From assembly GCA_025617375.2 (NCBI GenBank), contig JAMYGW020000001.1:3224001-3288000 (forward strand): a stretch of DNA of 64,000 nt, read 5' to 3'. A program made the translations under genes and the position numbers. This document shows positions 36,279 to 49,048 of this stretch, piece after piece (position 1 is the stretch's first letter; each line of letters begins with the position of its first letter). The notes under the pieces were generated by a model. That model did not search any database. It saw nothing but the letters and a program-made list of their open reading frames with translations, and was not told where the DNA came from. This stretch comes from Acarospora socialis. Lineage: Eukaryota > Ascomycota > Lecanoromycetes > Acarosporales > Acarosporaceae.

Positions 36279-39200
36279 ATGCCTGGACCCGACGCCTCTG
36301 ACGAGCCCATTGGTGACCCAGATCTGAACTCGACTGCAAATGGAGTTGATCACACGGGGAGAGAGTTGGGCTCCTTTAAAGGCGACGATAAACAGAAGCT
36401 GAGAACAGGAGAAGATTGGGTGGAGATTGAAATAGCCAGCGAAACCAGCACATCCTCCGACCGGTCTAGGAGGCCACGAGAAGATGGAGCGTCTAGTGAA
36501 AGTCCAGCTTCACAAAACACATCTTCCAGAGGCACTATACCGTCCACGACTGAAGCGTACCGGGCCCCACCTTCTTCAACACTTCAAGATGGCTCCGAAG
36601 AGCGTCCAAGTACACCAGCGCAGGGGTCCTCAACACAAATATCAACACCTACTGAAGCTGGCGCAAAACCGGATATACAGAGGTCGGATTCTCGCCCAGC
36701 GTTAGCTACCCGTGACACGCAAAAGTCCTCCCCTCTGAGCTCGATGGTCTTTGTCACAACTTCCATGGAGAAGATCGCGGCCTCGAAAGAAGCACGGAAG
36801 AGAAAGCAACTCGGGGACTCCACGCAAAAGGCCCTTTTGGCACTCAAGTCCGGAAATCAACACTCTCCGGATCCGGAGATTATCTTTCAACCTCTACAAC
36901 TGGCTACTCAAACCGCCAGTGTCCCCCTGGTCGAGGTTGCCTTGGACTGCATCGGCAAGCTGATCAGCTACTCGTACTTTTCTGCGCCATCAGGCCTGGA
37001 CGCTACTACAGATCCAGATCCTAAGCGTGCCCCGCTGATCGAGAGGGCCATAGAGACAATATGCGACTGCTTTCAGGGCGAGGCTACGCCGGTAGAAGTC
37101 CAACAGCAGATAGTAAAGTCTCTGCTAGCGGCTGTCCTCAACGATAAGATTGTCGTGCACGGTGCTGGACTGTTGACAGCAATCCGACAGATTTACAACA
37201 TCTTCATCTACTCCAAGTCAAGCCAGAACCAGCAAGTCGCGCAAGGCAGCTTAACCCAAATGGTGGGTACGGTATTTGAGAGGGTCAAGACGCGCTTGGC
37301 ACTGAAAGAAGCTCGTCTGAATCCGGAGAATAATATCGACAAAGGCACCGAGAATGGTAGCGAAACCAACCTGGACGATGGTAGCACTGGTGTTGATGCG
37401 ACTAATGGCAGCAATGAAAGCACTGATGCCGATGCTGCTTCGGAAGCTGCGTCAACCACACCCTCTGGCTTATCCGCTGCACAGGGATCGGGTGAGAAGC
37501 TTACACTTCAAAGTTTTGAGCATTCCAAAAGCTTCGATGACGCTCAAATCAACGACAATGCCCCTACCATGGTTACGAAATTGAAAGGTAGTCGGAAATG
37601 TTTGCGGACAACATCCTCTCAAGACACGTCTTTCACGGGAGGCCTCGAAAATGCCGACAGCAATGAATATGCAGATGAAGAAGAGGAAGACGAGATTTAT
37701 ATCAAAGACGCATTTCTCGTATTCCGGTCGATGTGCAAGCTGAGCACAAAGATATTGTCACCAGAGCAGCAACAAGATATCAAGTCTCAGAACATGAGGT
37801 CAAAACTACTATCTCTCCATCTCATCCGGACTCTCCTCGATAACAACATAATAGTCTTCACATCGCCTTTGGTTACCATAAGAAGTAGCAGCACTAATGA
37901 ACCGGCGAGTTTCGTCCAGGCAATAAAGCAGTATCTTTGCCTGAGCTTGAGCCGTAATGGTACAAGTTCTGTCAACAGGGTCTTCGAAGTTAGTTGCGAA
38001 ATTTTTTGGTTTATGATAAAGAATCTTAGGGTCACGCTAAAGGTTTGTTTCTCTCACCGTCTTCTGTATTGGACTCGATGGATGACATTGTGGCCCTTAG
38101 AAAGAGATAGAGGTTTTCCTAAAGGAGATATATTTGGCTATCTTAGAGAAGCGTGTTGGGCCAGCCTTCCAGAAGCAATACTTCATGGGCGTGCTTGAAC
38201 GACTATCTGCAGACCCTCGAGCATTAGTTGAGATCTACCTGAATTACGACTGTGATAGAACAGCACTCGACAATATGTTTCAGCGGTACATATTGCCCTG
38301 CCCTGCATTCAAGGGCCGCTTTGGTTAACAGGTATAGGATTATCGAGCATCTGTCAAGATTATCGAGTGCCCCTGTAAATATAACAGCTACCCAGCAGCA
38401 ACAGTTTCAAGATCAACTCTTGAAAGTAATAGGGTCCGGCACAGATTGGCAGAGCCGGGGGACGCTACCGCCTTCATTATCGACCGCCAACATCAACACC
38501 AACACCACTCATGACGCTCCTGTACCGATTGAGTATCTGCTGAAGTATCAATCTGTCGAGTGCTTGGTCGAGACTCTAAGATCTTTAGTGAACTGGTCAC
38601 AGCAAGGAATTGCTGATGCAACCACTGGATCTCAGGAGCTAGACTCAAGAAATTCATTGGAGGATCTTAGGCCGTCTTTGGACGCTAACCAATTGTCCAA
38701 AATTTCGGCATCCTCACCAAGACTATCAACAGCCGTGACGCCAACGGCTCCATCGACACCTTTCCTCGAAGACGATCCAAGCCAGCTGGAAAAGGCAAAA
38801 CAACGTAAGACGGCTCTAATCAATGGTATCAGGCAATTCAATTTCAAGCCCAAACGTGGTATAAAGATCCTACTAGAGGAGGGCTTTATAGCCAGCGATA
38901 CTCCAGAGGATATTGCTGCGTTCCTCTTACAGAACGACCGTCTCGATAAGGCGATGATTGGAGAATATCTCGGGGAAGGGGATCCTCAGAACATTGCCAT
39001 AATGCACGCTTTTGTCGACTCGATGGACTTCACCAAGAGACTCTTTGTGGACGCTCTTCGACAGTTCCTCCAGAGCTTTCGACTTCCCGGAGAGGCACAG
39101 AAGATTGATCGCTTCATGTTGAAGTTCGCAGAACGGTACATCACAGGCAATCCAAACGCTTTTGCCAACGCCGATACGGCGTACGTTTTAGCTTATTCAG

Positions 39201-42200
39201 TTATCATGCTCAACACCGATCAACACAGCAGCAAATTGAAAGGTCATCGAATGACAAAGGAGGATTTCGTCAAGAACAACCGCGGCATAAACGACAATGC
39301 TGACCTTCCGGAAGGATATCTTGGTGGCATATACGATGAGATTGCACACAATGAGATTGTGCTTAGTACTGAACGCGAAAATGCTGCAGCGCTTGGCTTA
39401 ACAGCGCAGGCACCGGCAGGCGGCATCGCATCAAGGGCTGGCCAGGTTCTAGCCACGGTAGGCCGAGACCTTCAACGAGAAGCCTACGCTCAGGCATCAG
39501 AGGAGATGGCCAATAAGACAGAGCAACTCTATCGTAGTCTTATTCGAGCTCAGCGAAGGACAACGGCGAAGCCAGCAGTCTCCAGATTTATTCCAGCCAC
39601 TTCTTTCAAACACGTCGGTCCCATGTTCGATGTAACTTGGATGTCTTTCCTTTCGGGTCTCTCGGGTCCTGTCCAGGACACTCAAAACTCCGAGACCATC
39701 AAGCTGTGCATGGAGGGCATGAAGCTAGCAATTCGAATCGCCTGTCTCTTTGATCTAGAAACGCCAAGAGTAGCTTTTGTTACCGCTCTTGCCAAGTTCA
39801 CTAACCTGAACAACTTGAGAGAGATGACGTCTAAGAATGTCGAAGCATTGAAGGTCCTACTCGAAGTCGCTCAGACAGAGGGCAATCTACTGAAGGAGTC
39901 GTGGAGGGACGTTCTCACCTGTATCAGTCAGTTGGACCGATTCCAGCTCATTTCTGGTGGCGTCGACGAAGACGTAGTACCAGACGTATCCAAGGCACAC
40001 ATCTTGCCTCCGTCAACTACAGATTCCGTGTCCTCTCGCAGGTCTTTCCAAGCTTCTCGGAGGCACCGTCCCAGGGCGACAACAAGCCTCTCTACGTATC
40101 AGACTGATGTTGCTCAAGAGTCTCGATCGACAGACATGATAAAGAGCGTCGATCGCATTTTCACAAACACAGCCAACTTATCCGGGGAAGCAATCGTTTA
40201 TTTTGTTCGGGCTCTGAGCGAAGTCAGCTGGCGGGAGATTCAATCATCCGGTCAGAGCGAATCCCCACGCACATATAGCCTGCAAAAGCTGGTGGAAATC
40301 AGCTACTACAACATGACACGTGTGAGATTCGAGTGGACGAGCATATGGCAAGTTCTCGGGGACCATTTCAATCAGGTTGGCTGTCATGCCAACACTGCTG
40401 TAGTCTTCTTCGCCTTGGATTCCTTACGGCAATTGTCGATGCGCTTCATGGAGCTCGAAGAATTACCAGGATTCAAATTTCAAAAAGATTTCCTGAAGCC
40501 GTTTGAACATGTCATGGCTAACTCCAGCCTCGTCACTGTTAAGGATATGGTACTTCGCTGTTTGATACAAATGATTCAAGCTCGGGGCGAGAACATCCGT
40601 TCCGGTTGGAAGACGATGTTTGGAGTGTTCACTGTTGCCGCACGAGAACATTATGGTTAGTATTACTACTGTCCCTCGTCTAAGAGTAGTTCATGCTGAT
40701 TCATTCTGAAGAGGGGATCGTCAACCTAGCTTTTGATCACGTCACTCAAATATACAATACTAGGTTCGGCGTGGTGATTTCGCAAGGGGCATTCGCTGAC
40801 TTGATCGTCTGCCTCACCGAGTTCTCTAAGAATCTAAAATTCCAGAAGAGGTCATTGCAGGCGATTGAAACCCTGAAATCAACCATTCCCAGGATGCTGA
40901 AGACACCTGAATGCCCTCTGTCGCGACGATCTGGCCCAGAAGGTACCGAATATGCCAATAGCAGTGCCCTCAAGCAGCCGAACCGGCAAACGCAAGAGGA
41001 GCAATTTTGGTTTCCTGTCTTGTTCGCCTTCCATGATGTGCTCATGACTGGTGACGACTTGGAGGTGCGGTCAAGGTAGGACAAAATATCCTAGGGACTT
41101 GTTGACGTTATCTGATGTGGTGTTTAGAGCATTAACCTACCTGTTCGATACGCTCATCAAATACGGACGCGATTTTCCTCCCGAATTCTGGGATATTCTA
41201 TGGCGGCAGCTCTTATACCCAATCTTCATGGTACTGAAATCAAAATCCGAGATGTCGAAAGTACTCAATCACGAGGAACTGTCCGTTTGGTTGTCTACGA
41301 CTATGATCCAAGCGTTGAGAAACATGATTACTCTCTTCACTCATTACTTTGAATCGCTTGAATACATGCTAGACCGGTTCCTTGACCTACTGGCACTCTG
41401 CATCTGTCAGGAGAACGACACTATCGCCAGGATCGGAAGCAACTGTCTGCAACAGCTTATACTCCAGAACGTCACGAAGTTCGGGCCAAAACACTGGAGT
41501 AAGATTGTAAAAGCTTTTGTCGAGCTCTTCGAGCGCACCACGGCGAATCAGCTCTTCTCGGCTGCTACCTCATCGTCTCACATTTCGGATGAAGCCTCGG
41601 TGCGTAAAGCATCAGCAAGTGACACCGCCAGCATTGCGGATCTACCTTTAAGCAATACTCCAACAGACGAGATGCCACTCCATTCAACCACAGATAACCC
41701 ACTGAAGATTAACGGCCTTCCTGCTGTCGGCACTTCGAGTGTCTCGGTTGATGGTGGTACGGACTCAAGCACGACGTTGCCAGAAGCATCTCCATCTCCT
41801 TCTGAAAGCAGGGATACACCATCAGAGCTTGAAGATTACCGACCTCAATCTGGCCTGCAGCAACAACCTATTGTTGTGACGACTGCGCGCAGGCGATTCT
41901 TCAACAAGATAATTACCAAGTGTGTCTTGCAACTGTTGATGATCGAGACCGTGAACGAGCTTTTCTTGAATGATGCAGTCTACGCGCAGATCCCGAGCCC
42001 AGAGCTACTGCGCTTGATGGTTTTATTGAAGAAAAGCTATCTGTTCGCCAAGAAGTTCAATGGCGACAAAGATCTACGGATGCGGTTATGGAGGGAAGGA
42101 TTCATGAAACAGCCGCCCAACCTTTTGAAACAAGAAAGCGGAAGTGCTGCAACCTATGTCAGCATCCTCGTGCGTATGTATCACGACGAGGGCGAGGAAC

Positions 42201-42649
42201 GGAAGAGGAACAGGGCAGATACAGAAGCAGCCCTGATACCGTGAGCCAGCCCTTCTGTTCTACTCAGTCTCATGCATACACTAACATTCACACGCAGTCT
42301 ATGCGCCGACATCATCAGGGGCTACGTGCAACTCGACGAAGAATCGCAGCAGAGGAACATCGTCGCTTGGAGACCGGTGGTGGTAGATGTGATGGAGGGG
42401 TACACCAACTTCCCCCGGGAGGGGTTTGAGAAACATATCGACACGTTCTATCCGCTCGCGGTGGAACTTCTCAGTCGGGATTTAGGGAGCGAGATTCGGC
42501 TTGCTCTACAGAGTCTCTTACGGCGCATCGGCGAGGTGCGAATGGGCATGGCGCCGGTACAGACGCCATTACATACGCCCACCAGCCCACGGAGTTCGGC
42601 GACGTCTTATCCATTCGGGACTCGGAGGACGAGCAAGGGAAAAGCTTGA
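36279..42649 (+). CDS. SEC7: Sec7-family ARF guanine nucleotide exchange factor
   Basis: Large Golgi GEF that loads GTP on Arf1. Exons: 36279-38042, 38101-38285, 38338-40655, 40712-41075, 41128-42240 and 42298-42649, giving 2,031 aa, the usual length of fungal Sec7. The N-terminal region is a Ser/Thr/Pro-rich, probably disordered stretch, then the DCB/HUS region with YLNYDCDRTALDNMFQR just before the second intron. The Sec7 domain (about 38815-39360) starts INGIRQFNFKPKRGIKILLEEG and carries the glutamic finger in FRLPGEAQKIDR and the loop NTDQHSSKLKGHRMT. HDS-type helical repeats fill the rest (WRDVLTCISQLDRFQLI; QKDFLKPFEHVM). At the second intron two AG acceptors lie 6 nt apart; the downstream one restores QR-IIEHLSR. 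All introns keep frame. Confidence 0.95.
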
Positions 42650-43652
42650 GGCGATCACCTTGGCACTTCGTGGTCATATTCTGGCATTTGTCGTTGTGGT
42701 AGGTATAAATTTTCGCGATCTTAGCGCCATTGTGGGAGGTTTCGCACCTTGGGGCGTTGTTTGCTCGCAGTGATTGCGGGTTAGAAACTAGGGCTTCCTT
42801 TGAGCATCATTGTACCCTGTAGAGAATTCTGAGAAAAAGTGCTGAAACCCTTGTTGCACGACGATCAGAACCATCGTCTCTTGCTGATGACCTTGGCTAG
42901 GTTGTGCCGCCGTTGAGTTTCTATAATTATACTGACTGGACCCTGAATAAAGCCCAGCTTTCACGTTTTGAGCAAAGAAGCACGTGCATGTGGACGGGTC
43001 GAACCGAGGCCAAGCCGATCTGCCCCACCATGAAATGCCCTAGTAAGGTTAGTCGAAAACAGGGGTGCAAGTCCCTGACATTCAGGTATTATTTGATGTG
43101 ATCGCAAAGTATCAAACGTCCCCAAGTGGATTTGAAACGGTAGTACTTAGCCGCTTCAAATTGACTTGTCGAGGCGTACATCACGTGTCAAAGCCGTCGG
43201 TCGACTCCCACTAACCGCTAATTCTTCGAGGCGAAGCCGAGAATATTCCAAACTACACCTGTACAATGTCATGTGATAAGTCATCACCACAACCTCTCGA
43301 GACAAAGCGGAGAACGCTTCACAACGAATGCAGATGTCAATTGGGAACATGCAGTTTATTGACAGAGAATAACTAAGATAGCTAGCTACCCTCTTCCTCC
43401 TCCGGCAGACCAACATCAATCCATTTGCCATCAACTTCAACAAAACGACCGTTGGGATCGGCAAGCGTCGGATGTAGTGGTTGTATGGAAGCTCTCAACA
43501 ACTGTACTCCCAGACTTGTTATCATGTGCATCTTCCATGCGGTGTTACCATTCTTCTAGCCGTAAAACAGGTTGACCATACTTCAACAACCCCTCCCCGT
43601 TTGGTAGGTTGAGAAATTCATGGACTCGCTACGGGTTCAATAAGCTACAAAG
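42650..43652. other. Spacer between SEC7 and phospholipase D
   Basis: 1 kb between co-oriented genes. No gene is recognised. A short imperfect hairpin, GGATTTGAAACGG...CCGCTTCAAATT, occurs near 43130-43160. The right end should be the phospholipase D promoter. Confidence 0.4.
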
Positions 43653-46386
43653 ATGTCATCGACATCTAACGGCGAAGCTGACCGATCCCTTGCGGACAAA
43701 GTAAAGCATCCTTTCCCGGAATTGCGTCACCAACTCAAAGGTATGCCCCCTCAGACAGCCACGATGCCATTTCATGAAGCTCATCACATGGGGCTTTAGG
43801 CACTCACCTTTATGACGCCAAAGTCAAGGCGATTCACGTCAAACAAAAGCTGGGCAAGTTTCACAACATCATCAACAGAAACCACCGTCATGACGAAGAG
43901 CACGAGAAAGCAACCGATGAGAAGCGTACACGCATCGCCGAAAGCCACCGCTTCGAATCCTTCGCGCCGGAGCGTGATGGTAACAACATTAAGTGGTACG
44001 TGGACGGACGCGACTATTTCTGGGCCGTTTCGGCAGCGTTAGAACGGGCGAAAGAGACCATTTACATAGCAGATTGGTGGATCTCTCCTGAACTGTTCCT
44101 CCGGAGGCCGCCATACTACAATCAAGAGTGGAGACTGGACCAGGTATTGAAGCGGAGGGCTGAGGCTGGGGTGAAGATCTACGTGATAGTCTATAAAGAA
44201 GTCGAACAGGCTTTGACGTGCAACAGCGCTCACACCAAACATGCTCTGGAGGGCCTGTGTGAACCGGGAAAACCTGGCCATGGCAACATCAGGGTCATGA
44301 GGCACCCGGACCACAACGTGTTCGAGAATGCGGGTGATATGACATTCTACTGGGCTCATCACGAGAAATTCATCGTGATCGACTATGCCTTGGCGTTCAT
44401 TGGAGGGCTGGATCTGTGTTTTGGGCGGTGGGATACGAGGCAGCATCCGATGGCTGATGTACACCCGGCCGGTGTGACGAATGAGGTATTTCCGGGCCAA
44501 GACTTCAACAACAATCGTATCTTGGATTTTCAGAGTGTTGCGGATTGGAAGTCCAACGAACTCAGCAAGGCCGATTACGGCCGCATGCCGTGGCATGATG
44601 TCGCGATGGGTGTCATCGGCGACTGCGTGTACGACATTGCTGAGCATTTCGTTCTGAGGTGGAATTTCGTGAAGCGAGACAAGTACAAGCGGTCCGAGGA
44701 GTTTGACTGGTTGACCTTAGAAGGACGAGAGGGTGACAATGAAGACCTCATAGGTGTTCAGAGGCCAAAACACCCCGTCGGAAATTACGTTCATCACCCG
44801 CTCTCCGCTCTGGAGTCGAAACCGTGGGCTCACGAGAGTCCCGGGACGGTACATGCACAAATTGTACGGAGTAGTGCGGACTGGAGTAGTGGCATTTTGA
44901 CGGAAAGGAGTATCCAAAATGCATATTCAGAGGTCATTCGCAACGCTCAGCACTACGTGTACATTGAGAATCAGTTTTTCATCACAGCAACGGGAGACCA
45001 GCAATATCCGATTACCAACACTATCGGCAGAGCTATCGTAGATGCATGTGTTCGTGCCGGGAAGGAAGATAGAAAGTTCAGGGTCATCATTGTCATTCCT
45101 GCTATCCCGGGATTTGCGGGTGATCTAAGAGAAGATGCGGCCATGGGCACTCGCGCAATCATGGACTATCAGTACAAGTCTATCCTTCGCGGCGAGCATT
45201 CCATCTGCGGTCAGATCAAGGCCGGAGGAGTTGATCCTACCAAGCACATCTTCGTGTTCAACCTTCGTTCATACGACCGCCTGAACAAGACCCTTGCCAT
45301 GCAAAAAATGGAAGAGAAGTCAGGGATAAAGTACCAGGATGTTCAGCGCGCTGAGGCGGAAGAGATCATGGGCGAGGGCATACATGGCCATAAAGACGAC
45401 AGCAGCAGTAGCGACGGGCAGGGAGACGACAGCGGTGATGAAGCCAGGGAGAGGATGGTCGATAAAAAGAGGAAGTTTGAAGCTCAGCGAGAAAATGCTG
45501 GAGCGCACGGAAAGAGTACCAGTGTCGATTCGATTGCTAAAGATGCCATGTTGAACGGAGGCAAAGTCTCCGAAGAACCGTGGGAAGGCGAGCCAGAAAC
45601 GGAGAAGGAGAACTTTGTTCAGGAAGAGCTCTATATTCATGGGAAGGTACTTATCGTAGACGACAGGATCGCGATTTGTGGTAGCTCCAATATAAACGAT
45701 CGAGTAAGCGTTTCTTTTGGAAATTTTTTTGAGAACGACTAGCTGACTTTGCCAGTCCCAAATGGGCAACCACGACAGCGAACTGTCCATAGTTATGGAA
45801 GACTATCAAGTTCTTGAGAGCAAAATGGACGGCCAACCGTATAAAGCAGGGCACCATGCCGCAACACTACGTCGGCTTCTGTGGCGTGAACACCTTGGCC
45901 TCATACCTGCGCAGTCCCTGGACGCTAGCGAAGACCCCAACGCACAGCCACCGGATGTCTGTCCGAACGATGTGCTCGAAGGTAAAGAGTATGACTTCGT
46001 GGCCGACCCTCTGTCCGACGAGGTCTGGAACCTCTGGACCAAACAAGCAACGACCAATACCGAAATGTATAGACACCTCTTCCGCGCCGATCCTGATGAT
46101 AACAGTATGTAACACGACACCCAATCAGCAAACTCTTCAATCTTGAAACCCCTACTAACTATACACCCTAGTCAAAAACTTCGACGACTACGAGAACTTC
46201 CTCCCCAAGAACAACATCAAGCAAGGCCACCTTCAGGACCCATATATGTCGGTTGCCGAGGTGAGGCAAAAGCTGGATCAGATCAAGGGCCATCTGGTCT
46301 GGATGTCGTTGGATTTCCTCAAGGATGCCGAGATGGCAGAGTGGGGGATGCAGGTCAATGCGTATACGGAGAGTATTTACACCTAA
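43653..46386 (+). CDS. Phospholipase D (two HKD motifs)
   Basis: Hydrolyses phosphatidylcholine-type lipids to phosphatidic acid. Exons: 43653-43740, 43800-45703, 45756-46104 and 46172-46386, giving 851 aa. The ATG at 43653 was chosen because it joins in frame through a 59-bp intron to THLYDAKVKAI. The first catalytic HKD motif is HHEKFIVIDYALAFIGGLD, preceded by ADWWISPELFLRR. The second is IHGKVLIVDDRIAICGSSN with NIND completed across the third intron. Between them lie YIENQFFIT and a charged, low-complexity insertion (DDSSSSDGQGDDSGDE). No PX or PH domain is visible in this model, unlike yeast Spo14, so it is the shorter fungal PLD type. The C-terminus (YENFLPKNNIKQGHL) is encoded by a last exon that the un-spliced frame misses. 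Confidence 0.93.
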
Positions 46387-47386
46387 GTGTCGCACCGGCA
46401 TCGGCACATGTTAGGGTTCGGGGCTAGGGACACCGTGGGCAGCGGATCTCCTATCGGGACTGTTTACTTCTGGCGTCATACGTAGCACTTCGAGATTCAC
46501 CCTGCAAAGATATCCCTTCTATCCCATTACCGGGCTGTTTACTAGGTTTTTTTACCCGTTGCAGTGCAGGCTGCTCACAAGCAACCGAATAGCTCATGCA
46601 CCGTTTCCAAGAATAGGACTAACTGGCAGACCCTGTTTGCAATCGGTTCACAATCTAAGTTGGGCTCCTCCTTCCCAACCTCCCGATTCGCCATTTCGCC
46701 CTCTCCATTCAACTCGAATCACCGAGTTAGCCTGGAGTATCTAAACAATCCCAACAGAGCCGCCCCCATGTTCTATGGTCTTCAACTCAACGACGCTGAA
46801 CACCTAATCGCCACTCTCACGCCTTCGCTCCATCTCCGCCTTGATACCGCCTACAATATCAATATATAGTCTCAATTCATCCGGGCAGCAGCATCTATCT
46901 AGAATGTTCCGGAAATTCAACCACGATAGGGTGGGCGGGACAAGGCAAGGACATCTGATGGGACTGGAAAGGACGTCTAGGTCATGGTGGGCAAGCACCC
47001 TATACTGTCCTATATAAATCACATCAAATCTCCTCGCAGAGATGATACCTTTCTTACAAAATACATACCTGACATGGAGGAAGACTGAGCGACGTGCCAT
47101 ACAAGGGTATCATGACTCTTCTCATTATCTATCTTTGCTTCGTTGACGTCTTGCATGGAATATCAGCGCGAGATCGTACATTCCCCTTAACATCATGGTC
47201 TCCCCTCTCTATGCATGGAGTACTCCACCGGGTTGGGGGAACGCGTTCACTTACGGCGCCGAATTACAATATCCACCAACCATCCAAAGCAACACCATCC
47301 ACGCTACCTGCCGGTACTCGACACATCAGGATTCCTCCGCCGCGCTGGCTATGACTAGGACCCTATCGCTCAGTGCTGGAACAAAC
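46387..47386. other. Spacer right of phospholipase D
   Basis: 1 kb with only short open frames that have no recognisable similarity. I see no RNA gene or repeat. Confidence 0.4.
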
Positions 47387-48008
47387 CTACACCTCAGTCA
47401 CCAGCTCCTTCCCAACCCAAGCAGCACCGAGACCTGCCTCCGAGCCATCCCCTCCGGTGTTGACACCTGGCCCAGCAGCTGCGACCTTCGTAGACCGACC
47501 AAACAATTCTGGTAGTATTCGATCGAATGTGGGAGATCTACCGCACTCCGGGCTCCCCCTGTGGCTACGAGCGGACACATGGAGCGATGGCATGCCAGCG
47601 ATCGTAGGCCAGACAAGGACGCTGTTAGGGTTCGAATCGGAGATTTCAAGGCTGGGGGTGGTCCGGAGGGCTTCCAAGTTACGCCGAGAAGTGTCCAGGC
47701 TCCGTTGACGCGTGGGTTCAAACGACGAACTTCGGCCTGCTCGAGCTGCGGCCAGACAGCGGAGCGAATGCCATACGTTCTCATCCTGTTCTCTCTTCTT
47801 CTCTCTATGTTGTTTAAGGAGTACTTCACAAAGATAGGAATCCGCCCTCGCGTGAAGAGACCCAAAGGGCGTCCATGTCACGCAAGGGAGCTGCGGTGCC
47901 GGCACCAAACGTCGGCCGCGTTGCTGATTGGATTGGGAGTGCTGCATTGGATTTTTCATACTGCTGCCAGATATGCTGTTCAATAAGAGCTTCCTGGAGT
48001 GCAGACAC
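47387..48008 (-). CDS. Possible hypothetical gene, structure uncertain
   Basis: An ATG at 48008 opens MSALQEALIEQHIWQQYEKS and stays open for 60 codons. A second minus-strand frame overlaps it and continues to 47387 (KKREQDENVWHSLRCLAAAR ... GKELVTEV). The two have protein-like composition and could be exons of one gene, but I find no convincing intron to join them. No domain is recognised; the second part is Ser/Arg-rich and probably disordered. It may be a small real gene or chance open frames in GC-balanced DNA. Confidence 0.25.
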
Positions 48009-49048
48009 TGCGGCACGAGCCTTGTTGCATTCTAACTGGAAATTAGTTGGATGATTAATTCTACATCGGACCTTCGTATTGGGTCTTCCAAGACGTCGAT
48101 GCCACGGAATGCGAGTCAGAACTGCCGACTCCGGGGACGGAGATCTGATCCTATAAGAAACAAAAATGGTCTGACAGAGGTGGTCAGGTATATTGGACTA
48201 CACGAAAATTATTCGCGACCTCTACGCCAAAATCACGGGAATGGTACAGGTCCGAGGAGGGGCTTGTGGGTCTGTCCCTGGTCGATCTCAGAAGGTTGGG
48301 GTTGACGGGAAGGGCGTGGAGAGAGGGGAAATTGGTGCTTTATGCACTGGTCGGGTTTACGATCGAGACTACTAGAAACCAGACTCCTATGCCTCTACGA
48401 CGCCGTTGACGAGCGAGTAGACGCTGGTTGGAAAGTCGCTCAGGTCGGTCGGAGGAAAGCGGAAGCATGCCTTGGTTCGGATCAAAGTGGGCTTCAGCCA
48501 TGGTGATGAATTCACTTGGGCACCATCTATAAGGGACGACGACTTGCTTGGAACTTGACGCGGTCTAGTGGACTCCCAAGCCATCAACACCACGCCCGCC
48601 GCACACACACACTGACAGTCAAGACGAACCCGCGCCAATCCCTCCATAGCACGCCCAACGCCAGACGGGCAAGACGACAACGTCCGCCGCCACGATCTGA
48701 GCCGACGCCGAGGACGTCGGATTCGCAGCCAGTGTACCCGGGCTGCCGGGCGCGCGGACAGAACTGGCGATTAAATTCCCGCTTGATGGACAATACAGCG
48801 ACTTTTCTCTAGATCAATGATCGACATCTTGACACTGGGTTACAGTTGGAGAAGTCCTGAACAGAGAGTTCGCATACTCTTAATAGCAAGCCCAATGAGT
48901 CGTACTGTACATATAGGTGACGCAAAATCCGTCATATCTTGACGTCTTCGCACCCGGAGTGAAAGGCAGGGGATGTAGATAGGACGCCAACACCAAACTA
49001 GCAACGTCAAAAGATATCCTACACCGATCCACCTCCCCGAAATCATAG
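48009..49048. other. Spacer without recognised features
   Basis: 1 kb. No gene, RNA or repeat that I can support. The right edge should be the 3' UTR of the next leftward gene. Confidence 0.4.

Noticed and set aside
47625-47645. GGTTCGAATCG resembling a tRNA B box
   Set aside because: No acceptor, D or anticodon stem can be folded around it on either strand.
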